A DNA stretch of 23,054 nucleotides from Bacillota bacterium (GCA_017556895.1 JAFYLX010000077.1:1-23054), one strand, 5' to 3'. Counted from the stretch's first letter, positions 1-5,825 are shown. A program made the numbers and translations. Notes: a model not told the origin generated them from the sequence alone.

Positions 1-1371
1 CATGTTCCAATCGTATTATCATGTATCGTAGCAGCATTAGTTGCTGTTAGATGTGGATATACATGGCAAGGTATATCATCTGCTATTTTAGATAGCATTA
101 ACAGAGCAGTTGAAGCATTATTAATCATCATGTGTGTTGGTATGCTTATTGGTTCTTGGGTATGGGCAGGTACAATGCCAGCGATGGTATATTATGGACT
201 TGACATCATTTCCGCACAAGCATTCTTACCATTAGGTTGTATTCTAACTGCCATTGTTGGTTTAGCTACAGGTTCATCATGGACAGCATCCGGTACAGTT
301 GGTGTTGCTTTAATGGGTATCGCTATGGGGCTAGGTATCAACCCAGCTATAGCAGCCGGCATGGTTATCTCTGGTGCATACACTGGTGATAAGTTATCCC
401 CATTGTCCGACTCTACAAACGTAGCGTCTGCAAGTGCAGGAACACCTTTGTATGACCACGTGTCTTCAATGATGACAACAACTATTCCAAGTTTCTGTAT
501 CGCATTAGTTATCTATACCGTTTTAGGTTTTGCGATTGCAGATCCAGCTGGATACGATGCAACATTAACACACGAAATCCAGAATGCTATTGCTGATAAC
601 TTCTACTTATCACCATGGATTATGTTACCGGTATTAGTTGTAATCATCGGTGCTGTAAAGAAGATCCCAGCAATCCCATCATTATTACTAGCAGCTGCAT
701 TCGGTTGTGTAATCGCGATGGTTGCTCAGGGAGCAAGCTTTGCAGAAGTTCTTAACGCATTACAGTATGGATATGTAGCAGATACAGGCAATGCTACTGC
801 TGACAGCCTATTAAACAGAGGTGGTATCGATTCCATGATGTGGACAATTTCATTGATTTTATTCGCATTAGCTTACGGTGGTATCCTTGAAAAATGTGGT
901 GTTGTTGAAGTTCTATTATCTGGTATTGTTAAGAGAACAAAGACTGTTGCGGGCTTAGTTGCGGCAGAAATGATTACAGGTATTATCTGTGACATAGTAC
1001 TTACTGACCAGTACTTAGCAATCATGGTTCCAGGAAGAATGTTCCAGAAATCCTTCGATGATAAAGGATTGTCAAGAAGCTTCTTATCAAGAACTACTGA
1101 AGATGCAGCTACTTTATGGTCACCAATGATTCCTTGGAATGGTTGTGGTGCATACCAGGCAGCAACTTTAGGCGTATCTAACTTTGCATTCTTACCATTT
1201 GCGTTCATGAACTTAATTAATCCAATTTACGCTTTCGTTATCACATCTTTAGGTATTGGTATTAAATACAAAGAATACGATGGCTTAAAGGGAGAAGAAC
1301 TTAAGGCAGCAAAGGCAAAGAAAAAAGCTGAATTTAAGGCTGAAAGAGAAGCTAGAAAAGCAGCGAAATAA
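1..1371 (+). CDS. nhaC: NhaC-family Na+/H+ antiporter (5' end outside the window)
   Basis: Integral membrane antiporter that exchanges cytoplasmic Na+ for external H+. Frame 1 is open from base 1, so the internal ATG at 130 is not the start; 456 codons are visible. The protein is a series of hydrophobic segments. It carries the NhaC-type stretch PLSDSTNVASASAGTPLYDH (near residues 133-152 of the visible part), matching the family pattern PLSDTTN..A..AGTDL. A second stretch, ATLWSPMIPWN, lies towards the C-terminus. The protein ends in a Lys/Ala/Glu-rich cytoplasmic tail of about 30 residues that is probably helical. The next gene follows after 28 bp with no terminator, so the two may be cotranscribed. 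The family call is firm; the exact ion and any substrate specificity are inferred. Confidence 0.9.
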   Translation, partial: HVPIVLSCIVAALVAVRCGYTWQGISSAILDSINRAVEALLIIMCVGMLIGSWVWAGTMPAMVYYGLDIISAQAFLPLGCILTAIVGLATGSSWTASGTVGVALMGIAMGLGINPAIAAGMVISGAYTGDKLSPLSDSTNVASASAGTPLYDHVSSMMTTTIPSFCIALVIYTVLGFAIADPAGYDATLTHEIQNAIADNFYLSPWIMLPVLVVIIGAVKKIPAIPSLLLAAAFGCVIAMVAQGASFAEVLNALQYGYVADTGNATADSLLNRGGIDSMMWTISLILFALAYGGILEKCGVVEVLLSGIVKRTKTVAGLVAAEMITGIICDIVLTDQYLAIMVPGRMFQKSFDDKGLSRSFLSRTTEDAATLWSPMIPWNGCGAYQAATLGVSNFAFLPFAFMNLINPIYAFVITSLGIGIKYKEYDGLKGEELKAAKAKKKAEFKAEREARKAAK

Positions 1372-1399
1372 GTTTAATAAAATTTGACGGAGAAGGCTA

Positions 1400-1816
1400 A
1401 TGAGAGAATATAAGACCATCAATCCACATGAAATGAAAAAATCAACTAGAGTAACTGGCTTGATTGCAAGCTTTGGATTAATATGGCTTGGAATCAAAAT
1501 AGTGTCCATATATACTGCATTAGTGGGCCTTGTAATATTTCTATCAGTCATATATAGAAAAGAAATGTTGTTTAACGAAGAAGGCTATGTTACAAAATTT
1601 GATTTCATTTTCTTCAAACATGAAGATATATGGAGATATGATCAAATTAGTTACATGCACAGAGAAAAAGCCCCTGACATAAAATATATGGGTATTATCA
1701 TTCAAAAGGATATGGCCTTCAAAAGAGCCGTCGTATCAAAGAGAGACGTCGAAGATATCCTTGAATTAGCAACTTCAAAAAACTCGAATATTTATATCGG
1801 CGATATAGACGATTAA
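1400..1816 (+). CDS. small membrane protein, two N-terminal TM helices and a cytoplasmic domain
   Basis: 138-residue protein of unknown function. The ATG at 1400 is preceded by a GGAG ribosome binding site. A Lys/His-rich N-terminus is followed by two hydrophobic segments (about residues 17-32 and 34-53) joined by a very short turn. The remaining ~85 residues are soluble and alternate short beta-like stretches with a C-terminal helix. That layout (helical hairpin, then a small beta domain ending in a helix) resembles membrane-anchored bacterial PH-like domains, but I see no diagnostic motif and this is inference only. It follows nhaC by 28 bp and is closed by a strong terminator, so it is probably the last gene of that transcript. 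Confidence 0.6.
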   Translation: MREYKTINPHEMKKSTRVTGLIASFGLIWLGIKIVSIYTALVGLVIFLSVIYRKEMLFNEEGYVTKFDFIFFKHEDIWRYDQISYMHREKAPDIKYMGIIIQKDMAFKRAVVSKRDVEDILELATSKNSNIYIGDIDD

Positions 1817-1823
1817 ACTTTAT

Positions 1824-1874
1824 AGACTGATATGCAATGACCACCCGTGTGTCCAGTGCATATCAGTCTTTTTA
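1824..1874 (+). terminator. intrinsic terminator after the nhaC-linked membrane gene
   Basis: A perfect 13-bp stem (arms AGACTGATATGCA at 1824-1836 and its reverse complement at 1857-1869) closes a 20-nt loop and is followed by a run of T. It lies 8 bp past the stop at 1816. Confidence 0.88.
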
Positions 1875-1948
1875 TTACCACATCTCGGTTTATACCGGGG
1901 GGTTTCTTTTTATGCTTTGCAATGGGTGCATTAATCCCTTAATTTGCC

Positions 1949-1977
1949 TTGCAATAATTCTATATAGAGCATATAAT
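1949..1977 (+). promoter_or_regulatory. promoter of antisense RNA, copy 1
   Basis: TTGCAA at 1949-1954, a 17-bp spacer, then TATAAT at 1972-1977. The same two boxes and spacing occur in copy 2 (4635-4663) although the spacer sequence has diverged, which argues for selection on the promoter. Transcription should start near 1984. Confidence 0.7.
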
Positions 1978-1984
1978 ATAAACA

Positions 1985-2070
1985 ATAAAAGAGTTACCGA
2001 TGAACGGCATGCTCTACTATTGTGTATAAGAAAACACTCGTCCAAGTAGTGCGGGACGGGTGTTTTTATT
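1985..2070 (+). ncRNA. putative antisense antitoxin RNA, copy 1
   Basis: A short (~85 nt) RNA is predicted from a canonical promoter just upstream to an intrinsic terminator at 2031-2070. The terminator stem is AAAACACTCGTCC paired with GGACGGGTGTTTT with one U.G wobble, a 10-nt loop and then a U tract. A leading imperfect hairpin lies at 1990-2015 (CCG/CGG core with an AUGAA loop, closed by AGAG/CUCU). The RNA carries no credible ORF. It is complementary to the 3' untranslated part of the minus-strand toxin transcript and stops about 12 nt before the toxin stop codon. This is the 3'-overlap layout known from TxpA/RatA and BsrG/SR4 in Bacillus subtilis. The RNA's existence and role are inferred from sequence only. 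Confidence 0.6.
2031..2070 (+). terminator. terminator of antisense RNA, copy 1
   Basis: 13-bp stem at 2031-2043 and 2054-2066 with a T tract on the plus-strand side. The single non-Watson-Crick pair is U.G in the plus RNA but would be C/A in the minus RNA, so it is optimised for plus-strand termination. The stem is identical in copy 2 while the 10-nt loop is different. Confidence 0.8.
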
Positions 2071-2081
2071 TTATATAAAAA

Positions 2082-2165
2082 CTAATGCTTAATCGAATTG
2101 ATTAAGGCGATGAGCGTAACTACAAATAGAGAAAAGCTTAATAGCTGATCAAGTGTTATGTACAT
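2082..2165 (-). CDS. putative type I toxin, 27-residue hydrophobic peptide, copy 1
   Basis: ATG at 2165-2163 has an ideal ribosome binding site, AAGGAGG, 7 nt upstream; the stop is TAG at 2084-2082. The peptide begins MYITLDQLLS, continues with one uninterrupted hydrophobic segment (about residues 8-22: Leu, Phe, Val, Ile, Ala) and ends in a short polar tail, SIKH. This is the design of Firmicute type I toxins (BsrE/TxpA-like, or 'putative holin-like toxin' peptides), which insert in the membrane and dissipate its potential. The homologous ORF in copy 2 differs at three nucleotides, of which two are synonymous and one is Val15 to Ile, so the frame looks maintained as protein. It is too short for standard gene finders. 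The family assignment is by design and context, not by a verified match. Confidence 0.72.
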   Translation of the reverse strand: MYITLDQLLSFSLFVVTLIALINSIKH

Positions 2166-2173
2166 ATCATCAC

Positions 2174-2195
2174 CTCCTTATTTCATAATAAGGAG
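2174..2195 (-). promoter_or_regulatory. Shine-Dalgarno-sequestering hairpin in toxin leader, copy 1
   Basis: In the minus-strand mRNA, CUCCUUAUU pairs perfectly with AAUAAGGAG around a 4-nt loop. The 3' arm contains most of the AGGAGG that serves the toxin start. Copy 2 (4856-4877) keeps all nine pairs and differs only in two loop bases. Such structures keep primary transcripts of type I toxins untranslated until processing or refolding. Confidence 0.7.
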
Positions 2196-2232
2196 CACAC
2201 CGTCCACCGTGTCTCAGGCAACTCTCAAGTAA

Positions 2233-2261
2233 ATTATACAACTAACTATATACACACGCAA
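2233..2261 (-). promoter_or_regulatory. toxin promoter, copy 1
   Basis: Read on the minus strand: TTGCGT (2261-2256), a 17-bp spacer, then TATAAT (2238-2233). The transcript should start near 2226, giving a leader of about 60 nt before the toxin ATG. The -35 box lies inside the LexA-like palindrome. Confidence 0.75.
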
Positions 2262-2272
2262 ACGTTTGTTCT
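2259..2272. promoter_or_regulatory. LexA/DinR-like operator, copy 1
   Basis: Minus strand AGAACAAACGTTTG matches the Bacillus LexA (DinR) consensus CGAACRNRYGTTYG at all positions but the first. It overlaps the toxin -35 and sits just upstream of the opposite-facing promoter at 2282, so bound repressor could block one or both. It is identical in copy 2. The match is to a remembered consensus; binding is inferred. Confidence 0.55.
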
Positions 2273-2281
2273 CGACATGAA

Positions 2282-2310
2282 TCGACAAGAATGTAATAAT
2301 ATGATATAAT
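2282..2310 (+). promoter_or_regulatory. rightward promoter of the GNAT gene
   Basis: TCGACA at 2282-2287, a 17-bp spacer, then TATAAT at 2305-2310, about 36 bp before the GNAT start. The same boxes and spacing are found before the unrelated gene at 5030 in copy 2. Confidence 0.65.
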
Positions 2311-2346
2311 CATGGTACCAATTATTTGATAAATAAGGAGGTACGT

Positions 2347-2820
2347 ATGTTTACTTACCGCTTATGCGATAAAGCTGATAAAGAATGCTGGATTGCTATG
2401 AATAGAGAGTTCATGGCAGAAGAAATCCAAGACGACGATTTGTGGAATAATACTAACGAGACTAGCGACGAGCAGTTTTCCAATACATTTATGGAAGCAT
2501 TGGCATCAGATGACTTAATTAGTCTTATGATTTTTGAAGAAGACGATAAGCCTGTGGGTTTTGCTAATCTAATGACGATTTATAGCATATGGACTCACGG
2601 AAAGGCCTTAATCTTAGACGACCTATATCTTCGTTCGGAAACTCGTGGAAAGGGATACGGAAAGAAGTCGTTAGAATTCATTGAGCAGTTTGCTAAAGAA
2701 CGCGGCTGCAAGCGTCTTCAATTCCAGTCTGAAGTAACAAATCCTAATGCAATGGAATTCTATATTTCACAAGGGTATAACCCAATGGATATGAAATTCT
2801 ATGTGAAATACTTTGGATAA
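2347..2820 (+). CDS. GNAT-family N-acetyltransferase
   Basis: 157-residue cytoplasmic acetyl-CoA-dependent acyltransferase with unknown acceptor. The acetyl-CoA signature is clear: the beta strand ILDDLYL (residues 89-95) followed by R100-G-K-G-Y-G-K, the pyrophosphate-binding loop of motif A. Motif B follows, with NPNAMEFYISQGY at 132-144, typical of the family C-terminus. I chose the ATG at 2347 because AAGGAGG ends 5 nt before it; a longer frame from a TTG at 2326 would place that ribosome binding site inside the gene. It is the first gene after the rightward promoter of repeat copy 1 and is followed 15 bp later by the DUF71 gene, so the two probably form an operon. Confidence 0.88.
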   Translation: MFTYRLCDKADKECWIAMNREFMAEEIQDDDLWNNTNETSDEQFSNTFMEALASDDLISLMIFEEDDKPVGFANLMTIYSIWTHGKALILDDLYLRSETRGKGYGKKSLEFIEQFAKERGCKRLQFQSEVTNPNAMEFYISQGYNPMDMKFYVKYFG

Positions 2821-2835
2821 GTACAGGAGAATATT

Positions 2836-3483
2836 ATGAAATTTGTTATGTCATACAGCTGCGGCAAGGATAGTACGATAGCGTTACATAAAATGATAGA
2901 ACAAGGTAACGAACCGGTTGCTTTGCTTATTATGGTAAATGAGAAGGTTGATCGTTCTTTTTTTCACGGTGCGGACTATATTATGCTAAAGGCATATTCA
3001 AAGGCGCTAGATTTGCCACTTTTAATTACGCCTTCCGAAGGGGAGAACTATCATATTGCTATGGAAGAAAGTTTGCGCGAAGCGAGAAAACTGGGTGCAG
3101 AAGTTGCTTGCTTTGGAGATATAGATATTGAAGGCAACCGTAAGTGGGCTGAAGAAAGATGCAAGAACGCAGATATTGAAGCAGTTTTTCCTTTATGGCA
3201 CAGAAACCGTGAAGAGAACGTTTATGAATTGATTGATCGTGGGTATAAGTGTTTGATAAAGTCTATAAATAGTACTTTGATACCAAAAGCACTTCTTGGA
3301 AAATATATCGACGAAGCTGCAATAGAAGAAATGCGAAGATGCGGAATAGATATCTGCGGGGAAAATGGAGAATATCATACTTTAGTGGTTGATGGACCGA
3401 TTTTTAAAAACTCATTGCCATACAAGACTGGCGAGGTTATGGACTTTGGTGATTTTTCGATAATAGATGTGTATATGAGGTAG
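2836..3483 (+). CDS. Dph6-like ATP pyrophosphatase (DUF71/PF01902 family)
   Basis: 215 residues. The N-terminus MKFVMSYSCGKDS is the PP-loop motif (S-x-G-K-D-S, residues 8-13) that binds ATP in N-type ATP pyrophosphatases. The family-specific GENGEYHT stands at residues 175-182 near the C-terminus. In eukaryotes and archaea Dph6 amidates diphthine on elongation factor 2. Bacteria lack diphthamide, so the bacterial members act on another, unknown substrate. Length and motif spacing fit an intact enzyme. The ATG at 2836 has AGGAGA upstream. It lies 15 bp behind the GNAT gene. Confidence 0.85.
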   Translation: MKFVMSYSCGKDSTIALHKMIEQGNEPVALLIMVNEKVDRSFFHGADYIMLKAYSKALDLPLLITPSEGENYHIAMEESLREARKLGAEVACFGDIDIEGNRKWAEERCKNADIEAVFPLWHRNREENVYELIDRGYKCLIKSINSTLIPKALLGKYIDEAAIEEMRRCGIDICGENGEYHTLVVDGPIFKNSLPYKTGEVMDFGDFSIIDVYMR

Positions 3484-3599
3484 GATGTTGACCTGAGAAT
3501 GGTATATTCCGGCTTAGAACATATTCCGACCAAGAAAAATCATAAACTATCGAAAACCCGTTTATTCACAAGGCTGTTCGATAAGACATGAAATTTTGA

Positions 3600-3632
3600 C
3601 CCTTGGGTAAATAGACATACCCAAGGGTTTTG
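3600..3632 (+). terminator. intrinsic terminator
   Basis: Perfect 10-bp stem CCCTTGGGTA (3600-3609) / TACCCAAGGG (3618-3627), an 8-nt loop, then TTTTGTG. It lies 116 bp after the DUF71 stop. The stretch before it (3484-3599) has no supported gene; it holds a short inverted repeat (TATCGAA/TTCGATA) and an 8-bp direct repeat (ATATTCCG at 3504 and 3521). Confidence 0.8.
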
Positions 3633-3731
3633 TGTAACTTCTTAATATAAATATCAACTCGCCTTACGGGTGGTGTAAATTCATTATATTTTGTGATATG
3701 TTTTTTCCATAAAAGGGATAGGAGATATACT

Positions 3732-4565
3732 ATGGACCAAAGAAAAATAGGAAAATATATTGCAGACAAGCGAAAAGAAAAGGGATTGACGCAGTCGCAA
3801 CTGGCAGAGAATCTCAATGTAGGAGAAAAATCTGTATCAAAATGGGAGCGAGGAGTATGTCTGCCTGATGTGTCAAAATACCAAGATCTTTGCAAAATAC
3901 TAGGAGTTTCACTCAATGAGTTTTTTGCTGGTGAAGATATAGAAGAGGAAAGTGTAGTTATTCAATCTGAAAAGAACATATTAAATATCGTAAACACAGA
4001 AAAGAATAAGCGAAACAAGTTAAAAGCATTGATAATAGTATTATTGCTTTTAGTATTATCAATAGGACTATGGTATATGAAGACTGAATATTTAGTGGTA
4101 GTTAGAGATACAGAGAACCTCGGTTGGCTTACTTATGAGATGCCAGAGGAAGGATATATTCACTTAGAAGAAGACACGGTCGTGGAAGGAGATAAAATAG
4201 TAGGTAAAATATATAGAAGTGAGCGAAACGATACGCGAATTTCTGTTATAGAACTAGATTATGAATCGGAGATTGAAGACGAAAATAACGCCAATGGTGT
4301 TGAAACTTTTAAGGGGACTTATTTACCTAGCTTTGTTAAAAATATTGTGATTTCGTGTGGCAAAAGCAATGACGAGATCTATCCTTACTACTATAAAGCG
4401 TACATAGAAACTGATATTGAAGGATTTGAAAAGAAATATGCAATTAATGTGGATGGTCAATTCAAAGACGGCGTAGTGTTTTTAGGCGAAGAATTGATTA
4501 AATCTATGAATTGGGACACAGCGCTTGAAGTAGAACATGTTAAAGGTCCATGGGTTCTGTTTTAA
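3732..4565 (+). CDS. XRE-family HTH regulator with one membrane span and an extracytoplasmic domain
   Basis: 277 residues. Residues 6-62 form a Cro/C1-type helix-turn-helix (GLTQSQLAENLNVGEKSVSKWERG, divided over residues 18-41, is the canonical recognition unit). A Lys-rich linker (90-98) leads into a single hydrophobic span at about 98-115. The last ~160 residues are acidic and would lie outside the membrane, and I do not recognise their fold. The layout suggests a one-component, membrane-tethered transcription regulator sensing something outside the cell. The ATG at 3732 has AGGAG 8 nt upstream; an upstream ATG at 3693 has no ribosome binding site and is rejected. The gene stands alone between the terminator at 3600 and repeat copy 2. 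Its targets are unknown; the nearby cassette or neighbours are candidates only by position. Confidence 0.8.
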   Translation: MDQRKIGKYIADKRKEKGLTQSQLAENLNVGEKSVSKWERGVCLPDVSKYQDLCKILGVSLNEFFAGEDIEEESVVIQSEKNILNIVNTEKNKRNKLKALIIVLLLLVLSIGLWYMKTEYLVVVRDTENLGWLTYEMPEEGYIHLEEDTVVEGDKIVGKIYRSERNDTRISVIELDYESEIEDENNANGVETFKGTYLPSFVKNIVISCGKSNDEIYPYYYKAYIETDIEGFEKKYAINVDGQFKDGVVFLGEELIKSMNWDTALEVEHVKGPWVLF

Positions 4566-4634
4566 TGATGAAAAGACGGAACTTTGTTTTGTACAACCTA
4601 GAGATTTAAGAAGCAACCATCCATCTAATTTATC

Positions 4635-4663
4635 TTGCAATATTCTTATGCAGAGCATATAAT
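4635..4663 (+). promoter_or_regulatory. promoter of antisense RNA, copy 2
   Basis: TTGCAA at 4635-4640, 17 bp, TATAAT at 4658-4663. Boxes and spacing are identical to copy 1, with a different spacer. Confidence 0.7.
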
Positions 4664-4669
4664 GTAATT

Positions 4670-4752
4670 AATAAAAGAGTTGCCGATGAACGGTATGCTC
4701 TAGATGGTAAGTGAAAACACTCGTCCAGGCCTAGAAGGACGGGTGTTTTTAT
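4670..4752 (+). ncRNA. putative antisense antitoxin RNA, copy 2
   Basis: Predicted ~83-nt RNA ending at a 13-bp terminator stem (4714-4726 / 4737-4749) identical to that of copy 1, wobble included, but with a wholly different 10-nt loop. The region between the leading hairpin and the terminator also differs from copy 1. Those differing loop and linker bases could let each antisense RNA prefer its own toxin transcript. It is complementary to the 3' UTR of the copy-2 toxin mRNA. Confidence 0.58.
4714..4752 (+). terminator. terminator of antisense RNA, copy 2
   Basis: Stem AAAACACTCGTCC / GGACGGGTGTTTT at 4714-4726 and 4737-4749, then a T tract. Confidence 0.8.
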
Positions 4753-4763
4753 TTATGCAAAAA

Positions 4764-4847
4764 CTAATGCTTAATCGAATTGATTAAGGCGATGAGTGTG
4801 ACTATAAATAGAGAAAAGCTTAATAGCTGATCAAGTGTTATGTACAT
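4764..4847 (-). CDS. putative type I toxin, 27-residue hydrophobic peptide, copy 2
   Basis: The start ATG is at 4847-4845 behind AAGGAGG, the stop is TAG at 4766-4764. The peptide is identical to copy 1 except Ile for Val at residue 15; of the three base changes two are silent. The membrane-span core and the polar SIKH tail are kept. It is expected to be membrane-inserted and toxic if made without its antisense RNA; that is inference from design. Confidence 0.72.
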   Translation of the reverse strand: MYITLDQLLSFSLFIVTLIALINSIKH

Positions 4848-4855
4848 ATCATCAC

Positions 4856-4877
4856 CTCCTTATTATATAATAAGGAG
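4856..4877 (-). promoter_or_regulatory. Shine-Dalgarno-sequestering hairpin in toxin leader, copy 2
   Basis: The same nine base pairs as copy 1 around the loop ATAT (plus-strand reading); the only two changes relative to copy 1 fall in the loop. Confidence 0.7.
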
Positions 4878-4914
4878 CACACCGTCCACCGTGTCTCAGG
4901 CAACTCTCAAGTAA

Positions 4915-4943
4915 ATTATACAACTAACTATATACACATGCAA
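4915..4943 (-). promoter_or_regulatory. toxin promoter, copy 2
   Basis: Minus strand TTGCAT (4943-4938), 17 bp, TATAAT (4920-4915). The -35 differs from copy 1 by one base (TTGCGT there). Confidence 0.72.
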
Positions 4944-4954
4944 ACGTTTGTTCT
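4941..4954. promoter_or_regulatory. LexA/DinR-like operator, copy 2
   Basis: Identical to the copy-1 box (minus strand AGAACAAACGTTTG) and again overlaps the toxin -35. Confidence 0.55.
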
Positions 4955-4963
4955 CGACATGAA

Positions 4964-4992
4964 TCGACAAGAATGTAATAGTATGGTATAAT
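4964..4992 (+). promoter_or_regulatory. rightward promoter of the gene at 5030
   Basis: TCGACA at 4964-4969, 17 bp, TATAAT at 4987-4992, 37 bp before the start codon at 5030. Confidence 0.62.
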
Positions 4993-5029
4993 TATGATGT
5001 AATAACGTTTAATTAAGAGAGTATTAAAA

Positions 5030-5773
5030 ATGGGTAGTTCCGGTAGAGATACAAGAAGAAAAAAGCGCAAAGCAAAAAAAGAAAAAAATCAATGTGAATA
5101 TAGGAAACCTAAGTTTACAGATATTGAGATAATGACACCTCTTGGCACATTTTTTGGTGTATTTATAATCAATTTTGCACTATGGGTAGTACTTAGTCCT
5201 ATAAATCAAAGTGAAGTAGCATTATATGCAACTTCTAAGTTTCTTGCATTGGTAGTTACTATAATTGAAGCGGTAATATTATTATATCTTGTTGCTACGA
5301 ATGAACGCAAATCTGCAACAAGATTGATAATTGGAACCCTCATTATCGCTTCACTTCTTATGTCTTTCTTTAGGTTTACAAATGAAAAAATTACGGAAGA
5401 AGGCTATAGTTTCATTTCGCCGATAAGTAGTTATACTTTGTTGTGGGAGGACATGGTATTTTATGAAAGCTATGACGCTGATTCCAATACGGTTAAATTG
5501 CCTTTTTTGAAACAGGCAGGAAATAAGGGAACTTGGGTTGGCTTTAGCACAACAGCGTATTCTTCATGGTCTAATGATGAATATCCACGGCGCATAGGAT
5601 GGGATTTAATTGAATTCCGTACTATAACCGATTTGGCTAAACAAAAATATGGTAGCCGAGAAGAATTTCTAGACGATATATTCTTAAATAGATATGGACA
5701 TCTTGAGGCAGAATGGAGTAGAGAAGAACGAGCATACGTTTTCAAAAACGGAGAAATCGCATATAAACGTTAA
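5030..5773 (+). CDS. membrane protein of unknown function, three TM helices
   Basis: 247 residues. A strongly basic N-terminus (residues 6-26, mostly Lys/Arg) should stay inside. Hydrophobic spans lie at about 38-56, 68-89 and 97-114. A soluble C-terminal half of ~130 residues is rich in Trp, Tyr and charged residues. No family motif is recognised. The ribosome binding site is weak (AAGAGAG about 10 nt before the ATG). The gene is read from the rightward promoter that belongs to repeat copy 2, so it occupies the place that the GNAT gene holds next to copy 1. Another membrane-protein gene follows 52 bp later, probably in the same transcript. Confidence 0.65.
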   Translation: MGSSGRDTRRKKRKAKKEKNQCEYRKPKFTDIEIMTPLGTFFGVFIINFALWVVLSPINQSEVALYATSKFLALVVTIIEAVILLYLVATNERKSATRLIIGTLIIASLLMSFFRFTNEKITEEGYSFISPISSYTLLWEDMVFYESYDADSNTVKLPFLKQAGNKGTWVGFSTTAYSSWSNDEYPRRIGWDLIEFRTITDLAKQKYGSREEFLDDIFLNRYGHLEAEWSREERAYVFKNGEIAYKR

Positions 5774-5825
5774 TATTGATAAAGGCTGATCTAAAAATGA
5801 TTGATTTCATATAGGAGGTGGAGAC

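Larger units (their letters stand above)
1940..2314. repeat. direct-repeat unit, copy 1 (type I toxin-antitoxin cassette)
   Basis: This ~375-bp segment recurs at 4626-4996 in the same orientation. Right of position 2082 the two copies align without gaps at a constant offset of 2682 bp. Left of it there are small indels (offset 2686 at the antisense promoter). Similarity stops just after the rightward -10 box (2305-2310), and the genes downstream of the copies are unrelated. The unit contains an antisense-RNA gene, a 27-codon minus-strand ORF and a divergent promoter region. There are no transposase genes, terminal inverted repeats or target duplications. Confidence 0.9.
4626..4996. repeat. 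direct-repeat unit, copy 2 (type I toxin-antitoxin cassette)
   Basis: Second copy of the 1940-2314 unit, in the same orientation. Conserved parts: both boxes of three promoters, the LexA-like box, the toxin frame, the ribosome-binding-site hairpin and the antisense terminator stem. Changed parts: promoter spacer of the antisense gene, terminator loop, leader hairpin loop and the linkers between elements. Confidence 0.9.

Noticed and set aside
1837..2049. A 70-codon plus-strand frame after the first terminator
   Set aside because: It begins inside the terminator loop, has no ribosome binding site and runs over the antisense promoter and RNA. The copy-2 sequence does not keep the frame.
2326..2346. 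Upstream TTG start for the GNAT gene
   Set aside because: It would put the AAGGAGG ribosome binding site inside the coding region; the ATG at 2347 is correctly spaced.
3566..3916. 116-codon minus-strand frame
   Set aside because: It overlaps the start of the HTH gene and a terminator, with no ribosome binding site and no recognisable protein features.
1940..4996. Insertion sequence or composite transposon formed by the two repeat units
   Set aside because: The units lack a transposase, terminal inverted repeats and visible target duplications; they carry a toxin-type cassette instead.
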